31,718 nt of DNA from Chloroflexota bacterium (GCA_003520455.1 DOUV01000568.1:1-31718); one strand, 5' to 3'; shown: positions 24,001-31,718, counted from the stretch's first letter. A program made the numbers and translations. The notes: generated from the letters alone by a model not told the origin.

Positions 24001-24948
24001 ATGAGCAGGTACATCCTGGAGCGAGTCGTCCATGCCGTCATCGTCCTCGTGATCATCAGCATCGTGATCTTCACACTCATCCACCTGGCACCAGGTGGGC
24101 CGGCCGCGCTGACTGATCCCAACTTAACCCCGGAAGATACAGCCAGGATCCGCCACAACTTGGGGCTCGACCAACCAATCCCGATCCAGTATCTCAGATG
24201 GATGACCCGCACGATTCAAGGCGATCTCGGTCGCTCTTTCCTCGATGGCCAGCCAGTGATTCAGCTCATCTTGAGCCGCCTGCCAGCGACGTTGCTGCTC
24301 TCGCTTACAGCCCTGCTGCTAGCGCTGATCGGCGGTATTCCCTCGGGAATCATTTCGGCCCTGAAGCCCTACTCAATAATCGATAACCTTGTCAGCGTCG
24401 TGGCTTTCACCAGCGTTTCGATTCCAAGTTTCTGGTTCGGCATCGTGCTCATCCTCATCTTCTCTGTGAAGCTCCGTCTCTTACCTTCCGCAGGGATGTA
24501 TACGGTCGGACACGATTTCTCCCTCCTGGATCGGCTCGCACATCTGGCCATGCCTGCTCTGGTTCTCGCCCTGTTTCTCATGGCCATGCTGATCCGCTAC
24601 ACCCGAACGAGCATGCGCGAAGTGTTAAGCGAGCCGTACATCACGACCGCCCGCGCGAAAGGTCTCCCGGAGCGGATCGTCATCTATCGCCACGCCTTCC
24701 GCACAGCCTTACTCCCAGTCGTAACGCTGGTCGGGCTGCTCGTGCCGTCGTTGATCGGAGGGTCTGCCATCGTGGAGACGATCTTTGCCTGGCCAGGCAT
24801 GGGCCGGCTCGCCGTAGATGCAGCCCTCAGCCGCAACTACCCGGTCGTCATGGGCATCACCGTTCTGGTGTCAGTGGTGGTCGTCCTCACTAACCTGATC
24901 GTGGATCTGCTCTACAGCTACCTTGATCCACGTGTCAAGCTAAGTTAG
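24001..24948 (+). CDS. ABC transporter permease, DppB/OppB type
   Basis: This 315-residue inner-membrane protein has six TM helices. The N-terminal LERVVHAVIVLVIISIVIF is the standard first helix, and LGLDQPIPIQYLRWM and GDLGRSF follow as in DppB. The EAA-type loop that contacts the ATPase reads EPYITTARAKGLPERIVIYR. It ends 9 bp before the second permease. Together with the solute-binding protein at 19834 it would import a small peptide-like or amide compound. Confidence 0.92.
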   Translation: MSRYILERVVHAVIVLVIISIVIFTLIHLAPGGPAALTDPNLTPEDTARIRHNLGLDQPIPIQYLRWMTRTIQGDLGRSFLDGQPVIQLILSRLPATLLLSLTALLLALIGGIPSGIISALKPYSIIDNLVSVVAFTSVSIPSFWFGIVLILIFSVKLRLLPSAGMYTVGHDFSLLDRLAHLAMPALVLALFLMAMLIRYTRTSMREVLSEPYITTARAKGLPERIVIYRHAFRTALLPVVTLVGLLVPSLIGGSAIVETIFAWPGMGRLAVDAALSRNYPVVMGITVLVSVVVVLTNLIVDLLYSYLDPRVKLS

Positions 24949-24957
24949 GAGGAAACC

Positions 24958-25884
24958 GTGAACCTGCCTTTCTGGCGCCATGTCCTGCGGATTAGCTGGC
25001 GCAACAAACCCTTTCTTCCCTGTCTCCTCTTTCTACTAATGCTGTTCACGGCCACCCTCCTGGCGCCCCAGATGACCCACTATCGCCCCGACCAGATTGA
25101 CCTGAGCGCTCAGTTCGCGCCTGCGAGTTGGACCCACCTGCTCGGCGCCGACGAAAACGGCCGCGACGTGCTGACCCGGTTGATCTTCGGCGCCCGGGCG
25201 TCGCTGCTGGTCGGACTGGTGTCGGCGGCGATCTCGGCGGGGATCGGCGTCCTTTTCGGCATCACGGCGGGGTACTTCGGCCGTTATGTGGACGCACTCA
25301 TCATGCGAGTCACTGACGGGTTTATGTCGATCCCGCTCTTCTTTCTCTTGTTGACGATCCTCACGCTCTTCGGAAGTAACCTGACCAACGTCGTCATTGT
25401 GATCGGACTCACCAGTTGGATGCGCGTCGCCCGGATGGTGCGCAGCGAGGTACTGAAGCAACGCGCGATGGACTATGTCCTCGCCGCCCGGGCCATCGGC
25501 GCAAAAGATCAGGGCATCCTCTGGCGGCACATCCTCCCCCACACTCTCCCGGTCACCGCAGTCGCCACGACGTTGAATATCGCCTTCGCGATCCTCACCG
25601 AGTCGGCACTCAGTTTTCTGGGGCTCGGGGTCCAACCTCCGACCCCAAGTTGGGGAAACATGCTCGCCAGCAGCCAGACGTACCTGTGGACTGCCCCGCA
25701 GCTCGCCATCTACCCTGGGCTATTGATCCTGCTCACGGTCCTCAGCTTCAACGCCCTGGGGGACGGGGTCCTGGATCTCATGGACCCGAGAACGCGGTGG
25801 GTTCCGCAGTCAGAGACGCCAACCAAAGTTGGACGGCAGGCGGAACCGGCGACGCGTCAAGAAGTCGCGACGGAGACACCCTAA
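24958..25884 (+). CDS. ABC transporter permease, DppC/OppC type
   Basis: This 308-residue protein starts at GTG 24958 after AGGAGG. It shows the DppC pattern: an N-terminal helix, the periplasmic LLGADENGRDVLTRLIFGAR, about five further helices, and the EAA loop YVLAARAIGAKDQGILWRHI before LPHTLP. It ends with a hydrophilic tail (about residues 280-308) longer than usual. It pairs with the preceding DppB-type protein. The ATPase subunits (DppD/DppF) are not encoded next to it. Confidence 0.92.
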   Translation: MNLPFWRHVLRISWRNKPFLPCLLFLLMLFTATLLAPQMTHYRPDQIDLSAQFAPASWTHLLGADENGRDVLTRLIFGARASLLVGLVSAAISAGIGVLFGITAGYFGRYVDALIMRVTDGFMSIPLFFLLLTILTLFGSNLTNVVIVIGLTSWMRVARMVRSEVLKQRAMDYVLAARAIGAKDQGILWRHILPHTLPVTAVATTLNIAFAILTESALSFLGLGVQPPTPSWGNMLASSQTYLWTAPQLAIYPGLLILLTVLSFNALGDGVLDLMDPRTRWVPQSETPTKVGRQAEPATRQEVATETP

Positions 25885-25896
25885 GCGAAGACCGCT

Positions 25897-27426
25897 ATGC
25901 CCAAACAACGCCACCTGCACATGGTCACAGCCGCTGTACTGCTTCTCATCTTCGTCATCAGCCTTGACGCTCGGGCGGTCGACACCGCCATGCCAACCGT
26001 CGTCTCTCAGCTAGGGGAACTCTCATTGTTCAGTTGGGTGTTCGCAGCTTTCACAATCACGTCCACAACCACGGTTCCTCTCTTCGGCCGTCTGTCGGAC
26101 ATGTACGGTCGCAAGCCGTTCGTGCTGGTCGGTATTGGCTTTTTCTTGTCAGGCTCCCTGTTATGCGGGCAGGCCCAGAGCATGCAGCAACTCGTTCTGT
26201 TTCGAGGGTTCCAGGGCATCGGCGCGGGTGCCCTCAAACCGCTGACACTGACTGTCCTGGCCGATATCTTTCCCCTCGAGCAGCGCGCCCGACTCCAGAC
26301 CTTTGTCAGCGGAGCCTTCGGCGCCGGTCCGGTCCTCGCACCGCTCGTCGCCGGGTTCCTCGTGCTTCACGTTGACTGGCATTGGATCTTCTACTTGATT
26401 GTCCCCCCCTGTCTGCTTGCCGGACTGTTGCTCTACTGGTCCATGGACGAACAGTGGGAGCCCGAGAGCGCTCTCTCGATTGACTATGGCGGGGCCTTCC
26501 TACTCACCGCAGCCATCGTGCTGGGGTTGCTGGGCCTCCTCCAAACGGGCAAGACGCACGGCTGGGCCGGGCCCCAGCTCCTCGGCTTGTTCGGCGGTAG
26601 TGGGCTGCTCCTGACCGGCTTTCTCGTGATGGAACGCCGGACGCCGCAGCCACTCGTCCCGCTCGATATTTTTCGCAACCGCATTGTCGCGGCCGCCAGC
26701 ATCAGTGGTTTTTTCACCTCCATGGCCATCTGGAGCACGACAGCATTTGTCCCGCTGTTTATCCAGGGCGTCCTCGGGCACTCAGCCATTACTGCGGGTG
26801 CCAGCGTGGCGCCGCTCACACTCATCTGGGTGGTGAGCAGTAGTATCGGCGGGTTTGTCCTGTTGAAGCGGGGCTACCGGGTGACCGCCGGCCTGGCGTT
26901 GGCGATGGTGATCACCGGAGGCTATCTCCTCACCCAGCTCGGTATCACCAGCAGCTATCAGCAGGCGATTCTGGCTGTAAGCCTGGTCGGGTTTGGTGGC
27001 ATGGCTCTCCTGGCCTTCCTGCTGTCGCTCCAGAATGCAGTTGGCCTCCGGCAACGTGGCATCATCACCGGAGCAAGCGAATTCAGCCGTGGGTTGGGCG
27101 GCGCGATCGGCGTCAGCCTGACGGGGAGCCTCTTGAACAGGCAACTGAACGGGCGTGTACTTGCACTCCTCCCGGCCGCTGCCAGCAAAACAGATCCGGC
27201 CAACATCGCCCGTCTGGCTTCGCCGCAGGCCCTCTTGGATCCCGCCGTGCGGGCTGGTCTGCCCGAGCCGACCCTGCACGCACTGCAACTCGCGCTCTCA
27301 GGCGCGCTAACCGCTGCTTTTCTGGTCCCCTTCATCGCAGCGGTATGCGCGCTCGTGTCCAGCTTGTGGCTCCCCGGTGGTCGCGCCGCAGATCACGTCG
27401 TCCTCGCGCAGGAGCCAGTCGCATGA
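25897..27426 (+). CDS. MFS transporter, DHA2 (EmrB/QacA) type
   Basis: This 509-residue protein is long enough for 14 TM helices. It has MFS motif A (GRLSDMYGRKP, about 68-78) and the antiporter motif C-like GAFGAGPVLAPLVAGFL after TM5; a second half begins near residue 250. DHA2 proteins export drugs and metabolites by proton antiport. It is only 12 bp after the DppC-type gene, so it is part of the same transcript and may expel a toxic intermediate, or import/export a pathway metabolite (inference). Two starts are possible (25897 and 25921); the first is used. Confidence 0.88.
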   Translation: MPKQRHLHMVTAAVLLLIFVISLDARAVDTAMPTVVSQLGELSLFSWVFAAFTITSTTTVPLFGRLSDMYGRKPFVLVGIGFFLSGSLLCGQAQSMQQLVLFRGFQGIGAGALKPLTLTVLADIFPLEQRARLQTFVSGAFGAGPVLAPLVAGFLVLHVDWHWIFYLIVPPCLLAGLLLYWSMDEQWEPESALSIDYGGAFLLTAAIVLGLLGLLQTGKTHGWAGPQLLGLFGGSGLLLTGFLVMERRTPQPLVPLDIFRNRIVAAASISGFFTSMAIWSTTAFVPLFIQGVLGHSAITAGASVAPLTLIWVVSSSIGGFVLLKRGYRVTAGLALAMVITGGYLLTQLGITSSYQQAILAVSLVGFGGMALLAFLLSLQNAVGLRQRGIITGASEFSRGLGGAIGVSLTGSLLNRQLNGRVLALLPAAASKTDPANIARLASPQALLDPAVRAGLPEPTLHALQLALSGALTAAFLVPFIAAVCALVSSLWLPGGRAADHVVLAQEPVA

Positions 27427-27545
27427 AGCACCTGCAGAACCGCACGAACCGCGAGCGGGTACGAGGCGAGAAAGCAACAAAAGAAGACGCTGGGAACAGC
27501 CTGAATGACCAGGTCGTCCGCCGAAAGCTCGGGTGTGAGGCGTGA
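27423..27545 (+). CDS. Possible 40-residue small protein
   Basis: An ATGA overlap with the MFS stop, and AGGAG 8 nt upstream, would allow translation of a 40-residue, strongly charged peptide (MKHLQNRTNRERV...). There is no homology I recognise, and its 3' end runs into an inverted repeat. It may be chance. Confidence 0.2.
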   Translation: MKHLQNRTNRERVRGEKATKEDAGNSLNDQVVRRKLGCEA

Positions 27546-27580
27546 TGCGTGGTTATTTCCTCACGGATCACGCCTCACAC
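27533..27580 (+). repeat. Long perfect inverted repeat (14 bp plus 4 bp)
   Basis: GTGTGAGGCGTGAT (27533-27546) is perfectly complementary to ATCACGCCTCACAC (27567-27580). After one G-G mismatch, CGTG pairs with CACG, leaving a 10-nt AT-rich loop. No T-run follows. It may end the transporter transcript or be a dispersed REP-like element. Confidence 0.65.
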
Positions 27581-27647
27581 AGCGCGACGAGCGCCGGCGG
27601 CACACGGTAGTCCAGGTTGAGCGAGAACAGAAGCAGAAGGAGAATCA

Positions 27648-29285
27648 ATGAGTGCGGTGAAGATGACGGCCGGACGGACCATTGCCGAAGCTCTGTTGGC
27701 CGAGGGGGTACGCCACCTGTTCGGTATCACCGGCGATGGCAACCTGGAGTTCGTGAACGCGATCTACGACAGCGACCTGCGCTTCGTCCTCGCCCGTCAC
27801 GAGCAAGGCGCCGCCTATATGGCGTACGGCTATGCCCGTACACGCAAGGGGCTGGGCGCCTGCCTCAGCATGTACGGCCCGGGCGCGACGAACTTACTGA
27901 GCGGAGTGGCGGCGGCCCACAAGGGCCTGACCCCGCTCATCGCTTTGACTGGGAAGCATGCACTCGCGCTTCAACCGCGCGGTGGGCATCAACAGTTGGA
28001 TGAGGTCAGCATCTTCCGCCCGGTCACGAAGTGGAGCGTGATGGTCACCCAGGCCGAGCAGGTTCCCGAGATCATGCGGAAAGCCTGCCGGATCGCCCTC
28101 AGCGAACCGATGGGGCCGGTGCACATCAGTCTACCGGTCGACCTGGTGGAAACGAAGATCGAGGCCCGCGCCTGGCGGCCCGAGCAGTATCGCGCCCAGC
28201 GCGAGGCGCGCATCGACGCCGAAGCGGTACGCGTGACGGCGCAGACATTGAGCGACGCCCGGGCACCGGTGATCATTGCCGGGCGCGAGGTTCTCTGGAG
28301 CAACGCCACGCCGCACCTCATTCGCCTCGCGGAACGGTTGGGGCTACCGGTCACCACCACCGGTGGGGCCATCGATGCCTTCCCGAACGTTCACCCGCTC
28401 GGACTCGGTCCGTTTGGCGCCTGGGCGGGCTGGGACCCAGCCAACGAGGTGGTGAAAAACGCCGACTGGCTGCTTGCTGTCGGTGTGCGCTTCGACTTCG
28501 ATCTGGGGAGCGTGCGCGCTCCCTACGGCATTATCCCGCGCCAGGCCCGCATGATCCAGGTCAATCGCCTGCCCGATACCATCGGCGCGATCTACCCGGT
28601 CGAGTTGGGAATGGCCGGGAGCATCACTGGCTTCTTGGAGGATCTCCTTGCCGAGGCCGACCGGCTCGATCTTCCCCAGCGCAATCCGAATCTGGCGGCT
28701 CTCAAAGCCGCCTGGGCCGCCAAGCGCGCCGCCCGGGCCGATTCTGACGCCCGCCCGATCAAGCCGGAGTACGCCATCACTGTGATTCGAGACGCCATGG
28801 CGGAGGACAGCGTCTTTCTAGCGGACGTCGGAAATGTCATGAGCCGGACCCGCTCGTACTACGACACAGCCCGGCCCGACAGCTTCTCCTTCGTCGAAGC
28901 CTTCGGAGCCCTCGGCAGCGTCTTCCCCACGGCGCTCGGGGTCCAGGTCGCTGCCCCCGAGCGCCAGGTGGTCTGCCTGTGCGGCGATGGAGCCTTCCCC
29001 ATGAATCTGGCCGAACTGGAGACGAGCGTACGCGAGCGGTTGCCCGTCAAGGTTTTCATCTGCAATGATTCTGGGTTTGGGAGTGTGTGGACGCGGCAGA
29101 AACGGGCCTACGCAGGGCGCTTCCTGGGTGTCGAGCTGCTAGGTCCCAATTTCGCCAACGTCGCGCGCGAGTTTGGCGCCTTTGGCGAGCGGGTGGATGA
29201 TCCCCACGAGCTGGCTGGCGCGGTGCGCCGCGCTCTCGCCTACAGCGGACCGGCCGTAGTGGACATACTGACTGCGCGCGAATAA
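27648..29285 (+). CDS. Thiamine-diphosphate-dependent enzyme (acetolactate synthase-like)
   Basis: This 545-residue protein has the three domains of the pyruvate oxidase/acetohydroxyacid synthase family. The N-terminal pyrimidine-binding domain has catalytic Glu52 (RHEQGAAYMAYGYAR) and GPGATNLLSG. A central domain begins near 190. The C-terminal diphosphate-binding domain has G446-DG ... N473 (CGDGAFPMNLAE ... ICNDSGFGSV). AGGAG lies 6 nt before ATG 27648. Relatives include acetolactate synthase, glyoxylate carboligase, benzoylformate decarboxylase, oxalyl-CoA decarboxylase and sulfoacetaldehyde acetyltransferase; sequence alone does not decide. No small regulatory subunit is adjacent, so a biosynthetic acetolactate synthase is less likely than a catabolic 2-oxoacid enzyme. 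Confidence 0.88.
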   Translation: MSAVKMTAGRTIAEALLAEGVRHLFGITGDGNLEFVNAIYDSDLRFVLARHEQGAAYMAYGYARTRKGLGACLSMYGPGATNLLSGVAAAHKGLTPLIALTGKHALALQPRGGHQQLDEVSIFRPVTKWSVMVTQAEQVPEIMRKACRIALSEPMGPVHISLPVDLVETKIEARAWRPEQYRAQREARIDAEAVRVTAQTLSDARAPVIIAGREVLWSNATPHLIRLAERLGLPVTTTGGAIDAFPNVHPLGLGPFGAWAGWDPANEVVKNADWLLAVGVRFDFDLGSVRAPYGIIPRQARMIQVNRLPDTIGAIYPVELGMAGSITGFLEDLLAEADRLDLPQRNPNLAALKAAWAAKRAARADSDARPIKPEYAITVIRDAMAEDSVFLADVGNVMSRTRSYYDTARPDSFSFVEAFGALGSVFPTALGVQVAAPERQVVCLCGDGAFPMNLAELETSVRERLPVKVFICNDSGFGSVWTRQKRAYAGRFLGVELLGPNFANVAREFGAFGERVDDPHELAGAVRRALAYSGPAVVDILTARE

Positions 29286-29402
29286 GACGAGGGGCCAATC
29301 GGGGTGACCCCAATACGTGCGGAGCCCGTACCTCCATCGACGGACGCGTGAATTGTGATGGCACCGCGAGTGGAGCGACTGTGCAGCCATCGTGTCCGAA
29401 CG

Positions 29403-29417
29403 GTGGCGAGGCGCCAC
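29403..29417 (+). repeat. Short hairpin upstream of the UGSC gene
   Basis: GTGGCG (29403-29408) pairs with CGCCAC (29412-29417) around a 3-nt loop, in the 231-bp gap between the thiamine-diphosphate enzyme and the selenoprotein gene. Nothing else stands out in that gap. Confidence 0.3.
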
Positions 29418-29516
29418 GGCTCCGCGGGCACGCAAGAAGCCCCAGACGCCTCATCGCCCGAACGATGCGTGGCAAAAATAGCGGGAAGAGTCAGACCAAT
29501 AACGAGGGAAGCATTG

Positions 29517-31217
29517 ATGTTAAAGACTGTGACGGTACTGACACCGGTGGCCGTACAACCACTGGCTCGAGGCGAGCTAGCAGCTCGTATTGCCGATTTA
29601 ACCGGCCTCCGGGTCGGTCTGCTGGACAATGGCAAGCCCAACGTGGCGCTTCTGCTGGATCGGATCGAGGCGGGGCTGAGAGAACGCTTCGCCCTGGGAC
29701 ATGTGATCTATCGTCGCAAGATCCACGGCGAACGGCCCGAGGGCTACATCGACGAACTGGCGACTCACTGTGATCTGGTCGTGAATGGGGTGGCCGATTG
29801 AGGAGGATGCACATCGTGGAGTCTCCACGATAGCATCGCCCTCGAGCGCCGGGGTATCCCGGTGGCAACAATCTGCACGGATGCCTTCGCTGGCCTGGCC
29901 CGCGATGAGGCGGCCGCGGGGGGGCTTCCCGATTTGCCCCTCGTGGTCATCCCGCATCCGTTGGGCGGCCTAACCGCGGCCGAGGTTCATTCGAAAGCGG
30001 AGGAGGCCCTCACCCAGGTGGTGCAGGTGCTGACGGGAGTGCCGAGGAAGCCGGCACCGACGGTGGCGCCGGACGCTGGGCTGCCGGACGGCGCTGCCTT
30101 CTGCGACGACGAGGCGTGTCGCTACGAGCCGAGGCCGACGGGCGAATCGCTGACGGTAGAGGATTCCCTGGATGGCGTCGAAGAGATCAACCGCCGCTTT
30201 TCCACCGCCGGTTGGACCGATGGCCTGCCCATCGCGCTCCCCACCGACTCCCGGGTGCGCGCGGCGCTGGGCTTCCTGGCCTTGGACGCCGATCGAATCA
30301 TCGGGCTCATCCCACCCCAACGGACGCCGGCGACCGCGGAGAAAATCGTGGTGAACGCCCTGATGGCGGGGTGCCGGACCGAGTATCTGCCGGTAGTGCT
30401 GGCCGCAGTCCAGGCGATGCTGGACCCGCGGTTCGATCTGGGTGGTGTACAGGCGACGACCGGTCCCCATGCACCGCTGGTGGTGGTCAACGGTCCGCTG
30501 GCACGTGAGCTGGCCATCAACGCCGGCCATGGAGCCTTCGGCCCGGGCTGGCAGGGCAACGCCACGATCGGACGAGCCATTCGGCTCATTCTGTTGAATC
30601 TCGGTGGTGCCGCCCCGGGAAGCACAGACAAAAGCACCCAGGGCCACCCGAGCAAGTACACCTACTGCATCGCGGAGAACGAGGCCGCTAATCCCTGGAC
30701 GCCGCTCCACGTCGAGCGAGGCTTTGCGCCGGAGACCAGCACGGTGACCGTGGTCGCCTGCCACAGCCCGGTCAACATCCATGACACTGTGAGCCAGACG
30801 GCCGCCGGCATCTTGACCACGGCGGCCGATACTATGGCGACCATCGGCGGGAGCAAGCTCTACCGCACTCTGGGCGAAGCATTCCTGCTACTTGGTCCGG
30901 AGCATGCGGCCATCATCGCGCGGGACGGCTGGACCAAGGACGATGTGCGCCAGTTCATCTTCGAGCATGCCCGCCGGCCCGTAGCCCACCTCAAGCGCGG
31001 TGGGATGTATGGCCCTGAGACTGCCTGGCCCCGCTGGCTAGACCACGACGACCAGGCGCTGGTCCCGCTGGTCGAGCGCCCGTCAGACATCGGGGTACTC
31101 GTAGTGGGAGGTGCCGGGCGTCACTCATCGCATCTGATTACCTGGAGCGCGTCGCGTTCCATCACTACAGCAATCGAAGTTCCATCGCATCAAGCGAAGG
31201 GAGAAGCCGGCGGATGA
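29517..31217 (+). CDS. UGSC-family selenoprotein fused to a large uncharacterised domain (Sec at codon 95, TGA 29799-29801)
   Basis: Read through one in-frame TGA, the gene encodes 566 residues from ATG 29517 (GAGGGAAG upstream). Residues 1-94 (start MLKTVTVLTPVA, then GLRVGLLDNGKPN and DLVVNGVAD) and the stretch after the TGA (GGCTSWSLHDSIALERRGIP, VATICTDAF) are colinear with the UGSC family of (seleno)proteins. The TGA is the U of the motif, here U95-G-G-C98. A SECIS hairpin lies at 29813-29831. The UGSC part ends near residue 165. The remaining 400 residues (for example FSTAGWTDGLPIALPTDSRV, GPGWQGNATIGRAIRLILLN and TVVACHSPVNIHDTVSQTA) form a domain I cannot name. The function is unknown; the U-x-x-C pair suggests redox chemistry or selenolate/thiolate catalysis. 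The stop overlaps the next gene (ATGA). Without Sec decoding it would appear as two genes, 29517-29801 and a GTG-start ORF at 29862. Confidence 0.9.
29813..29831 (+). promoter_or_regulatory. Bacterial SECIS element of the UGSC gene
   Basis: AUCGUGG (29813-29819) - AGUCU loop (29820-29824) - CCACGAU (29825-29831): a perfect 7-bp stem, extended by GC/GC beyond a small internal loop. The first loop base is 19 nt after the UGA (18 bases between), with G and U in the loop. The loop differs by one base from that of the redoxin's SECIS. Confidence 0.87.
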
Positions 31218-31718
31218 GTGACTCAGATCGACAGATGGAACCGAGCCCGACTCGAACCTTGAGCGAATTCGTTGCGGCATCAAGCTATGATTCCTTGCCC
31301 GAAGCGGTGCGGCAGCGTGCCAAAATACTCATCCTCGACCTGCTGGGCTGTATGATCGGTGGGGTGCGGATTGCGCCCGGTGAAGCGGTCCTCGGGTTGG
31401 TTACGCGCCTGGGCTGCAGCGGTCCGGCCACCCTTTGGGCGAGCGGCCAGCGCGTACCGGCACTGCATGCTGCCTACGCGAATGGATACCTGGCGAACGT
31501 GTTGGACTTCGACGACACGGATCTCGGCCATCCGGGGACAGTTATCGTACCGCCGGCCCTTGCTGTCGCCGAGCAAGCGGGCGCCTCCGGAGCCGCCTTG
31601 ATCAACGCCGTCGTGCTGGGCTACGAGGGGTATGTCCGTCTGACGGCGGCGCTCCGGGCCAGCACGGAGCGCAATAAGGAGTTCGGCGGTACGAGCAGCA
31701 CCCAACTGCTAGGAATTT
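31214..31718 (+). CDS. MmgE/PrpD-family protein, N-terminal part (runs off the window)
   Basis: The first 168 residues show the all-helical N-terminal domain of MmgE/PrpD proteins (2-methylcitrate dehydratase, cis-aconitate decarboxylase, iminodisuccinate epimerase). LSEFVAASSYDSLPEAVRQR is followed by DLLGCMIGG, then the signature AYANGYLANVLDFDDTDLGH with HPGTVIVPPALA. Asp and His of this DFDDT...HP block are active-site residues in the family. ATG 31214 overlaps the stop of the UGSC gene by 4 bp, so the two proteins are probably made together. The family works on di- and tricarboxylates by elimination, isomerisation or decarboxylation; the substrate is unknown. Confidence 0.9.
   Translation, partial: MSDSDRQMEPSPTRTLSEFVAASSYDSLPEAVRQRAKILILDLLGCMIGGVRIAPGEAVLGLVTRLGCSGPATLWASGQRVPALHAAYANGYLANVLDFDDTDLGHPGTVIVPPALAVAEQAGASGAALINAVVLGYEGYVRLTAALRASTERNKEFGGTSSTQLLGI

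Noticed and set aside
29862..31217. A separate gene starting at GTG 29862 after a complete short ORF
   Set aside because: The residues between the TGA and 29862 continue the UGSC family sequence, and the GGAGG after the TGA only serves out-of-frame ATG/GTG codons.
1..31718. CRISPR arrays, rRNA genes, insertion sequences or phage genes
   Set aside because: No regularly spaced direct repeats, rRNA-like sequence, transposase or phage protein was seen.

Overview
The window is GC-rich, densely coding bacterial DNA. The best guess for the host is a member of the Chloroflexota. The solute-binding lipoprotein at 19834 has the low-complexity Val/Glu/Lys/Thr linker behind its lipid-anchored Cys that is common in that phylum. 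The mix of GH78, GPH-type sugar transport, corrinoid proteins, DUF3105, MmgE/PrpD and creatininase genes also fits. This is inference; there is no rRNA or tRNA to settle it.

Region 1 (1-5423, plus strand) is a rhamnoside/deoxysugar locus. It holds the end of an alpha-L-rhamnosidase, a metallo-beta-lactamase-fold hydrolase, a uroporphyrinogen-decarboxylase-like methyltransferase with its own B12-binding corrinoid protein, an L-fucose/L-arabinose-isomerase-type protein and an L-rhamnose mutarotase. The methyltransferase/corrinoid pair inside a sugar operon suggests removal of methyl groups from O-methylated sugars.

Region 2 (5424-14702) is mixed: a membrane-anchored DUF3105 protein (minus), a GPH-family sugar transporter, a selenocysteine-containing TlpA-like redoxin, an 800-bp non-coding stretch, an ABC-2 type exporter (ATPase plus permease), a PAP2 phosphatase with a long Ala/Glu-rich N-terminus, a glycine-rich stress-type protein with a strong terminator, and a two-helix potassium-channel-like protein (minus).

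Region 3 (14936-31718, all plus) looks like one catabolic island. It opens with an IclR regulator behind a near-consensus promoter and a palindromic putative operator. It continues with an FAD oxidoreductase/2[4Fe-4S] ferredoxin pair of the fumarate-reductase/APS-reductase type, a small zinc-finger-like protein, two paralogous metal amidohydrolases flanking a peptide/opine-type solute-binding protein, a creatininase-family amidohydrolase, two Dpp/Opp-type permeases, an MFS exporter, a thiamine-diphosphate enzyme, a large UGSC-family selenoprotein and the start of an MmgE/PrpD protein. No Dpp-type ATPase is present. The substrate is unknown; the enzymes suggest import and hydrolysis of an amide or cyclic-amide compound followed by redox and carbon-carbon chemistry.

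The main discovery is two genes that conventional calling would split or truncate at an in-frame TGA. The first, 7926-8642, has TGA at codon 47 directly after a WASW motif. The second, 29517-31217, has TGA at codon 95 in a U-G-G-C motif. In each, a hairpin begins just downstream with a 5-nt loop (GGUCU and AGUCU) whose first base lies 21 and 19 nt after the UGA, matching bacterial SECIS geometry. Both are therefore called as selenoproteins, which implies SelA/SelB/SelC/SelD elsewhere in the genome.
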